From: Desulfobacula sp. | Lineage (GTDB): Bacteria > Desulfobacterota > Desulfobacteria > Desulfobacterales > Desulfobacteraceae | Reading direction: 5' to 3' | DNA length: 64,000 nt | Assembly (NCBI GenBank): GCA_023701135.1 | Contig: JAMPXP010000002.1 | Coordinates: 227,936 to 291,935, forward strand | Part shown: piece by piece, positions 32,242 through 40,507 of the stretch | Position numbering within the stretch: the stretch's first letter is position 1 | Layout of the letters: each line of letters begins with the position of its first letter | Position numbers and translations under genes: made by a program | Notes under the pieces: generated by a model | The model's input: only the letters and a program-made list of their open reading frames with translations | Told to the model about the DNA's origin: nothing | Databases searched by the model: none

Positions 32242-33600
32242 ATGGAACATATATTGATTGTAGATGATGACCTTTCTTTGCTGAAAGTGCTTAAAATGAG
32301 GCTTGAGGCTGAAAAATACAAGGTCACGGATGTATCAAGCGGTTCAGAGGCACTGGCTGCATCAGCCCATGTTTTTTTTGATATGGCCATTATCGATTAT
32401 CAACTGAAAGATGAAACCGGCATTGAGGTGATGGTGTCCCTGAACAGGATTGACCCGGAATTGCCCGTCATTATACTGACCGCATACGGGACCATCGAAA
32501 AAGCCGTCTCTGCTATCAAAAAAGGGGCTTACGGCTATCTCACAAAACCTTTTGAAGGTTCCGAACTGATTCACCATGTCCGACAATGCCTTGAAAAAAA
32601 CAAATTAACAAAAGAAGTAAAAGAGCTGCGCTCCATGGTGTTTAAAAAATTTGGGTTTGAAAATATCATTGCCAAGGATGAAACCATGAAAACCGCCCTG
32701 GAAAAAATTGTCCTGGCAGCCGCAACCGATTCAAATATATTGATTGAAGGAGAAAGCGGCACCGGCAAGGAGCTGGTTGCCAAATCCATCCATGTAAGCG
32801 GCTCCAGGAAACACGGGCCATTCATTGCCATCAATTGTGCCGCTATTCCTGAGTCGCTGTTTGAAAGTGAACTTTTCGGGTATAAAAAAGGGGCGTTCAC
32901 CGGCGCTGCAAATAATAAGAAAGGGTTTTTGGAGCAGGCCCGTAACGGGACTTTTTTCTTTGATGAGATATCGGAAATACCGGTTTCCGTCCAGGCCAAA
33001 CTGCTTAGAGTGTTGCAGGAAAATGAGTTCTACCCTCTGGGGGGGAATGAAAAAATAAAATTTGAAGCCCGGATCATTGCCGCAACGAATAAAAAATTAT
33101 CCGATGAAGTATCCAGAGGGAATTTCAGGGAAGACCTGTATTACAGAATTCATGTCATTCCGATAACCCTGCCCCCCTTGAGAGAACGGCGAGAATGCAT
33201 CCCTGTTCTGGCCCATTATTTTTTAAATGAATTCCGGCAGCAGATGAAAAAAAATGTCAGCCAGTTTTCATCTGCTGCCATGAAAAAACTGGTCCATGCT
33301 GCCTGGCCCGGGAATGTCAGAGAATTGAAAAATATTGTCGAATACTGTGTTGCCATGTCCAAAGATCCCGTCATCTCACCGGACCTGATCCTGCTGGACC
33401 AAAAGGAGGTTCATGATGAGCTCAAACCGTTTAAGGATGCAAAATTGAGTTTTGAAAAAGACTATATCATGCAGTTGCTCCGCGTGACCAAAGGGAATAT
33501 CAGTCTGGCTGCAAAACTTTCAGGCAAATACAGAGCTGATTTTTATGATCTGATGAAAAAATGCGGACTGAAGGCCGAAGACTTCAGGGATACGGTGTAG
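32242..33600 (+). CDS. Sigma-54-dependent response regulator (NtrC/GlrR class)
   Basis: A 452-residue enhancer-binding regulator. The receiver begins HILIVDDDLSLLKVL, with acceptor Asp about residue 52 (MAIIDYQLKDETG) and the conserved Lys in YLTKPFEG. The AAA+ domain has Walker A ILIEGESGTGKELVAKS (about 170), sigma-54 contact loop GAFTGA (about 217), FFDEISEIP and the arginine-containing PPLRERRECIPVLAHYF. The C-terminal HTH (GNISLAAKLSGKYRADFYDL) is GlrR/QseF-like. The ATG at 32242 is preferred because GGAGG precedes it by 7 nt; an upstream in-frame start lies inside the lipoprotein gene. It probably activates the sigma-54 promoter at 33926. Confidence 0.92.
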   Translation: MEHILIVDDDLSLLKVLKMRLEAEKYKVTDVSSGSEALAASAHVFFDMAIIDYQLKDETGIEVMVSLNRIDPELPVIILTAYGTIEKAVSAIKKGAYGYLTKPFEGSELIHHVRQCLEKNKLTKEVKELRSMVFKKFGFENIIAKDETMKTALEKIVLAAATDSNILIEGESGTGKELVAKSIHVSGSRKHGPFIAINCAAIPESLFESELFGYKKGAFTGAANNKKGFLEQARNGTFFFDEISEIPVSVQAKLLRVLQENEFYPLGGNEKIKFEARIIAATNKKLSDEVSRGNFREDLYYRIHVIPITLPPLRERRECIPVLAHYFLNEFRQQMKKNVSQFSSAAMKKLVHAAWPGNVRELKNIVEYCVAMSKDPVISPDLILLDQKEVHDELKPFKDAKLSFEKDYIMQLLRVTKGNISLAAKLSGKYRADFYDLMKKCGLKAEDFRDTV

Positions 33601-33679
33601 TGATTTCCATACATATCTGCTCAACCCATCTCCAGGCAAGCTTTTTCAAGGGGAAAGAATCGTTTGGCACTTCGTTTGT

Positions 33680-33799
33680 ATGGTTTTCCATACGCCTGAT
33701 ATCATGCAGTTTATCGTAACGATTCAATCATGTTATGATTATAAAAAAATCTATTGGATGGTTTTCCATACACTTTTAATGAAATCAATGGTTTCCCAT
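33680..33799 (+). promoter_or_regulatory. Three ATGG-N4-CCAT palindromes, candidate enhancer sites
   Basis: ATGGTTTTCCAT occurs at 33680-33691 (extended to GTATGGTTTTCCATAC at 33678-33693) and at 33758-33769, and ATGGTTTCCCAT at 33788-33799. A half-like TTTCCATAC is at 33604. The sites lie 127-246 bp upstream of the sigma-54 -24 element, a normal range for enhancers. Centre spacings are 78 and 30 bp. They follow immediately after the NtrC-class regulator gene, which is the obvious candidate to bind them. The rest of this 455-bp gap (33601-34055) is AT-rich and carries no gene. Confidence 0.65.
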
Positions 33800-33925
33800 T
33801 TCCTGACGTGAGTCTGTTTTCTGAAGCTGCCGGATTGTCTTTGAAATATATAACTATTTGAAATTATAATTTTTTATAAAACAAAACAGGTATTTCCCAA
33901 ACTTTTAAGGCGTATTCAAAGCGCC

Positions 33926-33941
33926 TGGCGCTATTCTTGCT
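33926..33941 (+). promoter_or_regulatory. Sigma-54 (-24/-12) promoter of the FeeM-type gene
   Basis: TGGCGCTATTCTTGCT has GG at 33927-33928 and GC at 33939-33940, exactly the GG-N10-GC spacing required, with good flanking bases (TGGC...TTGCT). It predicts a start near 33952 and a leader of about 100 nt before the ATG at 34056. Confidence 0.75.
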
Positions 33942-34055
33942 ATAGCCCATATTGTTTCATATTGTTTTGGTGTGAATACCGTTTTTATAATAATCATCAT
34001 GTTGCGTAGACAAACCCTGCACGGTTTTGTTTGAACAGTTAAGGGAGAAGGACCT

Positions 34056-34859
34056 ATGGCTGACCTCGGAAAAGAACGGATGACCCCGGCAGAATTGAGA
34101 CAGCTCATTAGAATAGATGAACTGAAAATGAAATCATATCATTTCCATCCCGCCAGTTGTGTCGAAGATTATTTCACGGCATTAAAACTCGTTCAGGATG
34201 TATACATCAAAGAAGGCTATGTCAATGCCTCAGAGTCTGCCTGCCGATACCGGATACTTGAAAATCATTTTTTCGAGGAAACCGCAGTCTTCATCGGAAA
34301 AAAAAATAAAGAGCTGGTATTTACCGTCAGCCTCTTTCCGGATTCGGCCCATGGATTGCCCATGGACCGGATTTATAAAAAAGACTTGGATCATCTGAGA
34401 ACTCAAGGGCGGAGGATCGGGGAAGTCGGTTGCCTTGCCACACATCCTGAATTCAGGGACGGGTCACAGAATATTCTCATGCATGGCAATAAAATCATGC
34501 TGAAATATGCAATGGAATATCTTCACCTGGACGATCTGGTGATTACCGTTCACCCCAAACATGGCCTGGTATATAAGGAAGTCTTGATGTTTGAGGAAAT
34601 CGGACAAGGCGAAATCAAGGCATATCCCAAAGTCAACAACAACCCGGCCATTGCCCTGAGATTAAACCTGCATGACGTGGAAGAAAAATGCAGGCATTTT
34701 TATCAGGACAATTCTCCGGAAACAAATCTTCACCATTTTTTATTTATCAAACAAAACACGAATCTTCAGCTTCCGGAAAACAGCAAAACCATGTGCAACC
34801 ATTTTTACAATTTTTTCACCTCATCACCCGTTTTCAGCACAAGCATGATAGATCCATAA
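34056..34859 (+). CDS. FeeM-type N-acyl amino acid synthase
   Basis: A 267-residue GNAT-fold acyltransferase of the FeeM group, which joins an acyl chain from acyl-ACP to an amino acid. Recognisable segments are ALKLVQDVYIKEGYVNAS, FTVSLFPDSAHGLPMD, IYKKDLDHLRTQGRRIGEV, the core GCLATHPEFRDGSQN, LDDLVITVHPKHGLVYKEV and NNPAIALRLNLHDVEEKC. The middle portion is the acyl-donor pocket in family members. The residues after about 215 form a polar tail with no match I know. GGGAGAAGGACCT precedes the ATG. The promoter is sigma-54-type and sits next to the regulator gene, so I infer control by the kinase-lipoprotein-regulator operon. The amino acid and chain length are unknown. Confidence 0.8.
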   Translation: MADLGKERMTPAELRQLIRIDELKMKSYHFHPASCVEDYFTALKLVQDVYIKEGYVNASESACRYRILENHFFEETAVFIGKKNKELVFTVSLFPDSAHGLPMDRIYKKDLDHLRTQGRRIGEVGCLATHPEFRDGSQNILMHGNKIMLKYAMEYLHLDDLVITVHPKHGLVYKEVLMFEEIGQGEIKAYPKVNNNPAIALRLNLHDVEEKCRHFYQDNSPETNLHHFLFIKQNTNLQLPENSKTMCNHFYNFFTSSPVFSTSMIDP

Positions 34860-34926
34860 TTTATTTGTAATTTTTAACGCATTGATACGTTTCAAACACA
34901 TTGTCAATGGAATTTAAAAGTAAATA

Positions 34927-34955
34927 TTGACTTAAGCATCTGTTTTCTATAAATA
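34927..34955 (+). promoter_or_regulatory. Likely sigma-70 promoter of the B12-controlled operon
   Basis: TTGACT at 34927-34932 is followed by TATAAATA at 34948-34955; TATAAA gives a 15-bp spacer and TAAATA a 17-bp spacer. It lies directly before the riboswitch aptamer, so transcription from here would include the whole aptamer. Confidence 0.5.
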
Positions 34956-34969
34956 AGGACCAATTTTAA

Positions 34970-35127
34970 GGGTTGCTTAGGGCCAACGGAACACGGTGAA
35001 ATTCCGTGGCGGTCCCGCCGCTGTAACCGGAAATATCTGTCTGCAAACAGGCCACTGTGGAAACGGGAAGGCGGCAGGACAGATCCAAAGCCGGAAGCCA
35101 GAAGACGAGCCGGGCAATTGAAAACGT
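34970..35127 (+). ncRNA. Cobalamin (B12) riboswitch
   Basis: The conserved aptamer segments are in order: GGTGAAATTCCGTGGCGGTC near 35000, CCGCCGCTGTAACCGG near 35015-35030, GCCACTG near 35051, GGGAAGGCGG near 35066, and the B12-box region AGCCGGAAGCCAGAAGACG near 35090. This class binds adenosylcobalamin or other cobamides and lowers expression of downstream genes when the cofactor is plentiful. Here it is followed by an intrinsic terminator and the bzaF-cobT operon, so lower-ligand synthesis should be switched off when cobamide is sufficient. Confidence 0.93.
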
Positions 35128-35140
35128 GGGACCTGATGGC

Positions 35141-35182
35141 AAAAGGTTCTGCAGGACATATGGTCTTGCAGAACCTTTTTTG
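35141..35182 (+). terminator. Riboswitch-controlled intrinsic terminator
   Basis: AAAAGGTTCTGCA (35141-35153) pairs with TGCAGAACCTTTT (35167-35179), a 13-bp stem, and the run continues TTT to 35181. It lies between the B12 aptamer and the bzaF ATG at 35213. With ligand bound, the terminator should form and stop transcription. Confidence 0.88.
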
Positions 35183-35212
35183 GTTTTGTGAGGCCTTCAT
35201 AGCGAGGAAACT

Positions 35213-36526
35213 ATGACCACCCAATTGGAACACGCCCGGAAGGGCTTTTTAACAAAAGAAATGCAGGCCGTGGCAGAGGCTGAGGGAGTAACGGAGGCCT
35301 TTGTCCTGGCCCATACGGCAACGGGTGAAATCGTCATCCCCTGCAACCCCGGCCGCCGCCGGCAAAAGACCGTCGGTATCGGGACCGGCCTCCGGACCAA
35401 GGTCAATGCCTCCATCGGCACCTCATCGGATATCTGCGACCTTGAGCTTGAAATGGAAAAAGCAAGGGCGGCTCAGGAGGAAGGGGCCGATACCCTCATG
35501 GAATTGTCCACCGGAGGGGATCTGGATGAGATCCGGAGAACCATCCTTTCCTGCACCGACCTTCCCGTGGGAAACGTGCCCCTGTATCAGGCCTTTCAGG
35601 AAACCATCCGGAAATACAAAAATCCTGCCCGGCTGGACCCCGAATACCTCTTCGAGCTGATGGAGCGGCAATTGGAGGACGGCTTGAGTTTTATGGCCAT
35701 CCATTGCGGCATTAATCAATATACCATCGAGCGCCTGAGAAAACAGGGATTCCGCTACGGCGGGCTGGCCTCCAAGGGCGGTACCTATATGGTGGCCTGG
35801 ATGGACATCAACAAACGGGAGAACCCTTTATACGAACAGTTTGACCGGGTCTGCGGCCTCATGAAAAAATATGATGCGGTTCTCTCCCTGGGCAACGGGA
35901 TCAGGGCCGGGGCCATCCACGACAGCCATGACCGGGCCCAGATGGCGGAAATGATCATCAACTGTGAACTGGCGGAAATCGGCCGGAACATGGGTTGCCA
36001 GATGATGGTGGAAGGTCCGGGCCATGTCCCCTTAGATGAGATTGAGGCCAATATTCTTCTTGAAAAACGCATGTCCGGCAATGCCCCCTATTATGTCCTG
36101 GGCCCCATTCCCTGTGATACGGGTGCCGGCTACGATCATATTACAGCCGCCATCGGCGCTGCAAGTTCGGCCAGGTTCGGGGCGGACCTGATCTGCTATA
36201 TCACCCCGGCCGAACACCTTGCCCTTCCCGATGTCACAGATGTCCGGGAAGGGGTGAGAGCCACCCGGCTGGCGGCCCGCATAGGAGATATTGCCAAATA
36301 CCCGGAAAGGCGGGAAAATGAAAAACAGGCGGCCCTGGCAAGACGGGATATGCGCTGGGAAGACCTTGAACAGTTTCTGTTGTTCCCGGACCTTGCCCGA
36401 AGCACAAGACAGGAAAGAAGTCCTCTCCAGAAAGAAACCTGCACCATGTGCGGAGATTTCTGCGCCATGAAAAAAGGCATGGAGATATTTGAAACCGATA
36501 TTACAGACAAGAGGGTATCCCTATGA
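35213..36526 (+). CDS. bzaF: 5-hydroxybenzimidazole synthase (BzaF-type ThiC paralogue)
   Basis: A 437-residue radical-SAM protein of the ThiC superfamily. GIGTGLRTKVNASIGTSSD, ADTLMELSTGGDLDEIRR and MVEGPGHVPLDEIEAN are shared with ThiC. The C-terminal cluster motif is CTMCGDFCAMK (Cys-x2-Cys-x3-Cys as written), close to the ThiC [4Fe-4S] site. ThiC makes the thiamine pyrimidine, whereas BzaF converts aminoimidazole ribotide to 5-hydroxybenzimidazole for cobamides. I choose BzaF because the gene is controlled by a B12 riboswitch rather than a TPP riboswitch and overlaps cobT (ATGA); short ThiC proteins of similar length exist, so protein sequence alone would not decide it. Confidence 0.85.
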   Translation: MTTQLEHARKGFLTKEMQAVAEAEGVTEAFVLAHTATGEIVIPCNPGRRRQKTVGIGTGLRTKVNASIGTSSDICDLELEMEKARAAQEEGADTLMELSTGGDLDEIRRTILSCTDLPVGNVPLYQAFQETIRKYKNPARLDPEYLFELMERQLEDGLSFMAIHCGINQYTIERLRKQGFRYGGLASKGGTYMVAWMDINKRENPLYEQFDRVCGLMKKYDAVLSLGNGIRAGAIHDSHDRAQMAEMIINCELAEIGRNMGCQMMVEGPGHVPLDEIEANILLEKRMSGNAPYYVLGPIPCDTGAGYDHITAAIGAASSARFGADLICYITPAEHLALPDVTDVREGVRATRLAARIGDIAKYPERRENEKQAALARRDMRWEDLEQFLLFPDLARSTRQERSPLQKETCTMCGDFCAMKKGMEIFETDITDKRVSL

Positions 36527-37584
36527 GATTACTGGATCAGACCATAGCCTCCATTAAACCGACATTGAATGAAGACGCATTTCATGCGGCAAAGGAACGC
36601 CTGGCCAACCAGGCCAAACCCGCCGGAAGCCTGGGAGTCATGGAGGATATCGCTGCCCGGCTGGCCGCCATCAAGGGCGCCATTGATGTGAAACTATCCA
36701 ACAAACGCATCGTGACCTGTGCCGGGGATCACGGGGTGACCGAAGAAGGGGTGAGCCTTTTCCCCTCCGAAGTGACCCCCCAGATGGTGTATAATTTTGC
36801 CCGTAACGGGGCTTCGGTGAATGTCATTGCCAAACACGCCGGGGCCTTTGTCAAGGCAGCGGATATCGGGGTGAATTTTGATTTTGAACCGGACCTTCCC
36901 ATCTTCCATAAAAAGGTGAGATACGGGACCGCCAATTTTACCAGGGAACCGGCCATGTCCAGGAAAGAGGCCATTTTATCCATTGAAGCCGGGATAGATA
37001 TCGTGAACGAGCTGGAGGCCGAGGCAAGGGTGGATATCCTGGGCACAGGAGACATGGGCATCGGCAATACCACCCCGTCTTCAGCCATCATTGCCGCCTT
37101 TTCCGGTATTGCAGTGGAAAAGCTCACCGGCCGGGGCACGGGCATTGATGACCGCATGCTGGAAAACAAGATTGCTGTGATCAAAAAGGGCCTCAGCCTC
37201 CACCGGCCCGACCCTTCCGATCCCATCGACGTCTTGTCCAAGGTTGGTGGGCTTGAAATCGGTGCCCTTGCCGGTCTGGTGCTGGGAGCGGCGGCCCGGG
37301 GCATCCCCGTGGTCTGCGACGGCCTCATTTCCACGGCCGGGGCCCTGATTGCCTGCGAACTCTGCCCGGCAGCCAAAAACTACCTGTTTGCCGGCCACAA
37401 ATCCGTTGAAATCGGCCATGCCTTCATGCATGAGCGGCTGGGGCTTGAGCCCCTGATCGATCTGAAATTCAGGCTGGGGGAAGGAACCGGGGCTGCGGTC
37501 TGCATGGAACTTTTGGATCTGGCCACCCGGATACTGGCCGACATCAAGACCTTTGAAGAGGTGGGCATCAGAAACGCACAATAG
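36523..37584 (+). CDS. cobT: Nicotinate-nucleotide:benzimidazole phosphoribosyltransferase
   Basis: A 353-residue CobT. It transfers phosphoribose from nicotinate mononucleotide to a benzimidazole base, activating it as the alpha-ribotide for the cobamide nucleotide loop. Seen in the sequence: LANQAKPAGSLGVMEDIAAR, VTCAGDHGVTEEGVSLFP, GTGDMGIGNTTPSSAII, and the catalytic Glu in FRLGEGTGAAVCMELLDLA near the C-terminus. The ATG overlaps the bzaF stop. Pairing with bzaF implies that the natural substrate is 5-hydroxybenzimidazole. A terminator follows 12 bp after the stop. Confidence 0.95.
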   Translation: MRLLDQTIASIKPTLNEDAFHAAKERLANQAKPAGSLGVMEDIAARLAAIKGAIDVKLSNKRIVTCAGDHGVTEEGVSLFPSEVTPQMVYNFARNGASVNVIAKHAGAFVKAADIGVNFDFEPDLPIFHKKVRYGTANFTREPAMSRKEAILSIEAGIDIVNELEAEARVDILGTGDMGIGNTTPSSAIIAAFSGIAVEKLTGRGTGIDDRMLENKIAVIKKGLSLHRPDPSDPIDVLSKVGGLEIGALAGLVLGAAARGIPVVCDGLISTAGALIACELCPAAKNYLFAGHKSVEIGHAFMHERLGLEPLIDLKFRLGEGTGAAVCMELLDLATRILADIKTFEEVGIRNAQ

Positions 37585-37596
37585 GATGGATACACT

Positions 37597-37625
37597 GCCG
37601 GGTCATTTGCCTTGACCCGGCTTTT
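37597..37625 (+). terminator. Intrinsic terminator after bzaF-cobT
   Basis: GCCGGGTCA (37597-37605) pairs with TGACCCGGC (37613-37621) around a 7-nt loop and is followed by TTTTAT. It ends the B12-controlled transcript before the convergent HD-domain gene, whose stop codon overlaps the T-run. Confidence 0.85.
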
Positions 37626-38202
37626 ATAAATTGCCTTTGAGCCCGATGTCCGCCGCCACGGGCTGCATGCCCCGGATGACTTCCGTCATCAGTTCCGGCA
37701 GCTCCATGCCGAGAAATTCAGCCCCTTTTTTGATGATCTCCCGGTCCACCCCTGCGGCAAAGCTCTTGTCCTTGAATTTGCCTTTCACGGATTTGGCCGT
37801 GATATCCAGGATGCTTTTGGAGGGCCGGACAAGGGCTGCACTGGCCACAAGGCCGGTCAGCTCATCAATGGCATAAAGGGTTTTCTCAAGGTTGCTCTCC
37901 GGCTTCACATCGGTGCAGATGCCCCAGCCGTGGCTGATGACGGCCCGGATATAGTCCTCGGGCCAGTGGTGTTCCCTGAACAGGTCCACACATTTTTTGC
38001 AATGCTCTTCCGGGTACAGGTCATAGTCCAGGTCATGGACCAGGCCGATGACCCGCCATTTTTCCTCATCCTCGCCAAACCGTTTTGCAAAATGGGCCAT
38101 GACGGCTTCAACGGCAAGGGCGTGACGGATGAGGCCGTCCTTGCGGGTATATTTTTTGAGCAGCAAAAACGCATCCGCTCTTTTGGGGATATATGAATTC
38201 AT
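37624..38202 (-). CDS. HD-domain metal-dependent phosphohydrolase
   Basis: A 192-residue single HD domain. The first metal histidine is in RHALAVEAVMAHFAKRF, the HD pair in VIGLVHDLDYDLYPEEH, and later ligands are in AVISHGWGICT and AIDELTGLV. Members of this small group often hydrolyse nucleotides or related phosphoesters; no regulatory domain is attached. It is probably cytoplasmic. It is a single gene, convergent with cobT and divergent from the following kinase gene (77-bp gap). Confidence 0.85.
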   Translation of the reverse strand: MNSYIPKRADAFLLLKKYTRKDGLIRHALAVEAVMAHFAKRFGEDEEKWRVIGLVHDLDYDLYPEEHCKKCVDLFREHHWPEDYIRAVISHGWGICTDVKPESNLEKTLYAIDELTGLVASAALVRPSKSILDITAKSVKGKFKDKSFAAGVDREIIKKGAEFLGMELPELMTEVIRGMQPVAADIGLKGNL

Positions 38203-38279
38203 GGTGCTTCCTTTATCCTATTGCATTTTCAGGCCAACATGGCTAAGATCTCCCTTATCTTTTAAACGGATACAAGTCA

Positions 38280-39668
38280 ATGGTTATGATACCGGACAGA
38301 GTCAACCTCAACCGCCTTTTCTTCATCCTCATCCTCACGGGGAGCCTTCCCTACGGGCTGGCCTGCCGGAACGCCCTTGCAAATGCGGAATGGCTCAGGC
38401 TTTTCATATATACCTGCATTTATCTCTGGGTTTGTGCGTCGGCGTTTCTCATCTCAACCCTCTACCGGAATATGGCGGAAAATTTTTCAAGACAAAGGGC
38501 CCTTGAGGAAAAACTCATTCAAGCTGAAAGATTTAAAGCCGTGGCCCTCCTGGCCGACAGCGCGGCCCATGATTTGAACAATATCCTGTCCGGGCTTGCC
38601 ACCTATCCGGAAGTTCTGATGCAGGACCCGGGCCTTGACCCCCGGATCCTGCAGGGGCTGTCCCTGATCAAGGATTCCGGCCGGAAGGCGGCTGCCGTAG
38701 TGGGAGATCTTCTGACCATTTCCAGAGGAGGGGGCATGGAAATGGAAACCCTCCATATCAATGCGGTCCTGGAGCGCTATCTGTGTTCCCGGGATTTCGA
38801 GAAAATCAAAGCCGCCCATAAGGACGCGGACATCGAATTCTCCACGGAACCCGAACTCCTGCCGGTTAAAGGCGCCTATCTCCATATTGAAAAAATCATC
38901 ATGAACCTGGTCCTGAATGCCGTGGAAAATATTTCGGGAACAAAGGCTGGCCGGGTCATGGTCACCACGGCCAACCGCTTTATTGATCCTTCCATGCCGG
39001 GCCATGAAGACATGATCCAAGGAGAATATGCCGTATTAACCGTGGCCGATAACGGGCCCGGTGTGGATGAAAAAAAAATTAGAAAAATATTTGATCCTTT
39101 TTTCACCACCCGGGAATTGGGCAGAAGCGGCACCGGTCTCGGCCTTACCCTTGTCCGGCATACGGTTCAGGATCACCAGGGATTCATCAAGGCATCTTCA
39201 AACGCCAACGGTACCCGGTTTGATCTTTTTTTCCCGGCCCTGCGGCCGGACATCTCCGGGACCAGGGGATATCCCGAGGACATCAGGGGAGACGACCGGA
39301 TGGTCCTGGTGGTGGACGGCCTGAAGGACCAGCAGCGAATCGCCCTCGGCCTTCTTGAAAATCTCGGGTACCGGGCAAGGGCGGTTGATATCGGGGAAGA
39401 GGCCCTTGAGGCCATCAAAGAGGCGTCTGTGGATCTTGTCATCCTGGACACGGTCATGACCCCTCTCCAGGACTGTCTTGAAACCTGCCGGCGAATTCAG
39501 AAAATCCGTCCGGGCCAGAAGATCATGCTGGCCGGCGGGTATCCCGAATCAGATGATGTGCCGACGGCCCAGAATCCAGGTGCCGGAAGCTTTGTTAAAA
39601 AACCGTATACCCTTCTGGACATGGGGATTGCAGTAAAAGAGGAGCTGGAAAACGAGTGGAAATTCTAA
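38280..39668 (+). CDS. Membrane histidine kinase with C-terminal receiver
   Basis: A 462-residue kinase with two short membrane helices near the N-terminus (LFFILILTGSLPYGLAC and FIYTCIYLWVCASAFLIS). The phospho-histidine is in DSAAHDLNNILSGLAT, a NtrB/hybrid type HisKA, followed by the ATPase motifs NLVLNAVENI, VADNGPGVDEKKI and GTGLGLTLVRHT. The C-terminal receiver starts VLVVDGLKDQQRIALGLLEN with its likely acceptor in VILDTVMTPLQD; the usual paired acidic residues are reduced to one Asp (VVDG), so phosphorylation may be impaired. There is no clear Shine-Dalgarno before 38280. The gene overlaps panC by 13 bp. Confidence 0.87.
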   Translation: MVMIPDRVNLNRLFFILILTGSLPYGLACRNALANAEWLRLFIYTCIYLWVCASAFLISTLYRNMAENFSRQRALEEKLIQAERFKAVALLADSAAHDLNNILSGLATYPEVLMQDPGLDPRILQGLSLIKDSGRKAAAVVGDLLTISRGGGMEMETLHINAVLERYLCSRDFEKIKAAHKDADIEFSTEPELLPVKGAYLHIEKIIMNLVLNAVENISGTKAGRVMVTTANRFIDPSMPGHEDMIQGEYAVLTVADNGPGVDEKKIRKIFDPFFTTRELGRSGTGLGLTLVRHTVQDHQGFIKASSNANGTRFDLFFPALRPDISGTRGYPEDIRGDDRMVLVVDGLKDQQRIALGLLENLGYRARAVDIGEEALEAIKEASVDLVILDTVMTPLQDCLETCRRIQKIRPGQKIMLAGGYPESDDVPTAQNPGAGSFVKKPYTLLDMGIAVKEELENEWKF

Positions 39669-40507
39669 AAACAAAAGCCGATATGCAGGCCTGGTCTAAA
39701 AACAAGAAAAAACAATCCCGGACCCTGTGCTTTGTGCCCACCATGGGCTATCTTCACCAGGGCCATGTGTCTCTCATGGAAAAGGGCCGGCCCCTGTGTG
39801 ACGAACTGGTCTTAAGCATCTTTGTCAACCCCACCCAGTTCGGACCCAACGAGGATCTGAGTTCCTACCCGTCCAATATTGAAAACGATCTTTTGCTTGC
39901 GGAGAAAGCCGGGGTAACGGCCGTGTTCCTGCCCCATAAAAAAGATATGTATCCTGAACATTTTCAGACGGAAATCAAGCTTCAATCCCTGCCCCGGCAT
40001 TTATGCGGAAAATTTCGGCCTGTCCATTTTGCAGGGGTGGCCACCGTTGTGACCAAGCTCTTTAATATTGTCATGCCGGACATGGCCGTATTCGGCATGA
40101 AGGATTATCAGCAACTCCAGATCATCCGCCAACTGGTTCTAGATCTGGATCTGGATATCCGGATCCTGGCCGGAGAGATCATCCGGGAAAAGGACGGGCT
40201 GGCCATGAGTTCCCGGAATGCCTATCTTTCGGAAGCCCAGAGAGCCTCTGCCCTGAGCCTGTCCAGGTCCTTGGACCTGGCCCGGGAACTTGTCGCCAAG
40301 GGGGAGAAAAGCAGCGCCCTCCTCCGGAGTAAAATTGAGGCCCTGATTCATTCCTTTCCGGAAACAGAGGTGGAATATATTTCCTTTTGCCGGCCGGAAA
40401 CCCTTGAGGAAATAGAAGTCATTGAAACAAAAGTGCTGCTGGCCCTGGCTGTGAAGGTGGGAAAAACAAGGTTGATCGACAATGTTCTGATCAATCCCGG
40501 ACGATGA
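39656..40507 (+). CDS. panC: Pantothenate synthetase
   Basis: A 283-residue PanC that joins pantoate and beta-alanine using ATP in coenzyme A synthesis. The family landmarks are complete: FVPTMGYLHQGHVSLME (HxGH nucleotide site), IFVNPTQFGPNEDL, VFGMKDYQQLQIIRQLV and LAMSSRNAYLSEAQRAS (the KMSKS-equivalent). The GTG start at 39656 lies 13 bp inside the kinase gene with GAGGAG about 11 nt upstream. No panB or panD is visible nearby. The 3' end overlaps the convergent secreted-protein gene by 17 bp. Confidence 0.95.
   Translation: MEILKTKADMQAWSKNKKKQSRTLCFVPTMGYLHQGHVSLMEKGRPLCDELVLSIFVNPTQFGPNEDLSSYPSNIENDLLLAEKAGVTAVFLPHKKDMYPEHFQTEIKLQSLPRHLCGKFRPVHFAGVATVVTKLFNIVMPDMAVFGMKDYQQLQIIRQLVLDLDLDIRILAGEIIREKDGLAMSSRNAYLSEAQRASALSLSRSLDLARELVAKGEKSSALLRSKIEALIHSFPETEVEYISFCRPETLEEIEVIETKVLLALAVKVGKTRLIDNVLINPGR

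Noticed and set aside
33665..33680. Second sigma-54-like element, TGGCAC-N5-TTGTA
   Set aside because: The -12 GC is replaced by GT, and it lies upstream of the palindromes and overlaps the first; the element at 33926 has the exact GG-N10-GC and correct position.
35213..36526. Annotation as thiC (thiamine pyrimidine synthase)
   Set aside because: The leader is a B12, not TPP, riboswitch, and cobT overlaps; BzaF fits better, though phylogeny should confirm it.
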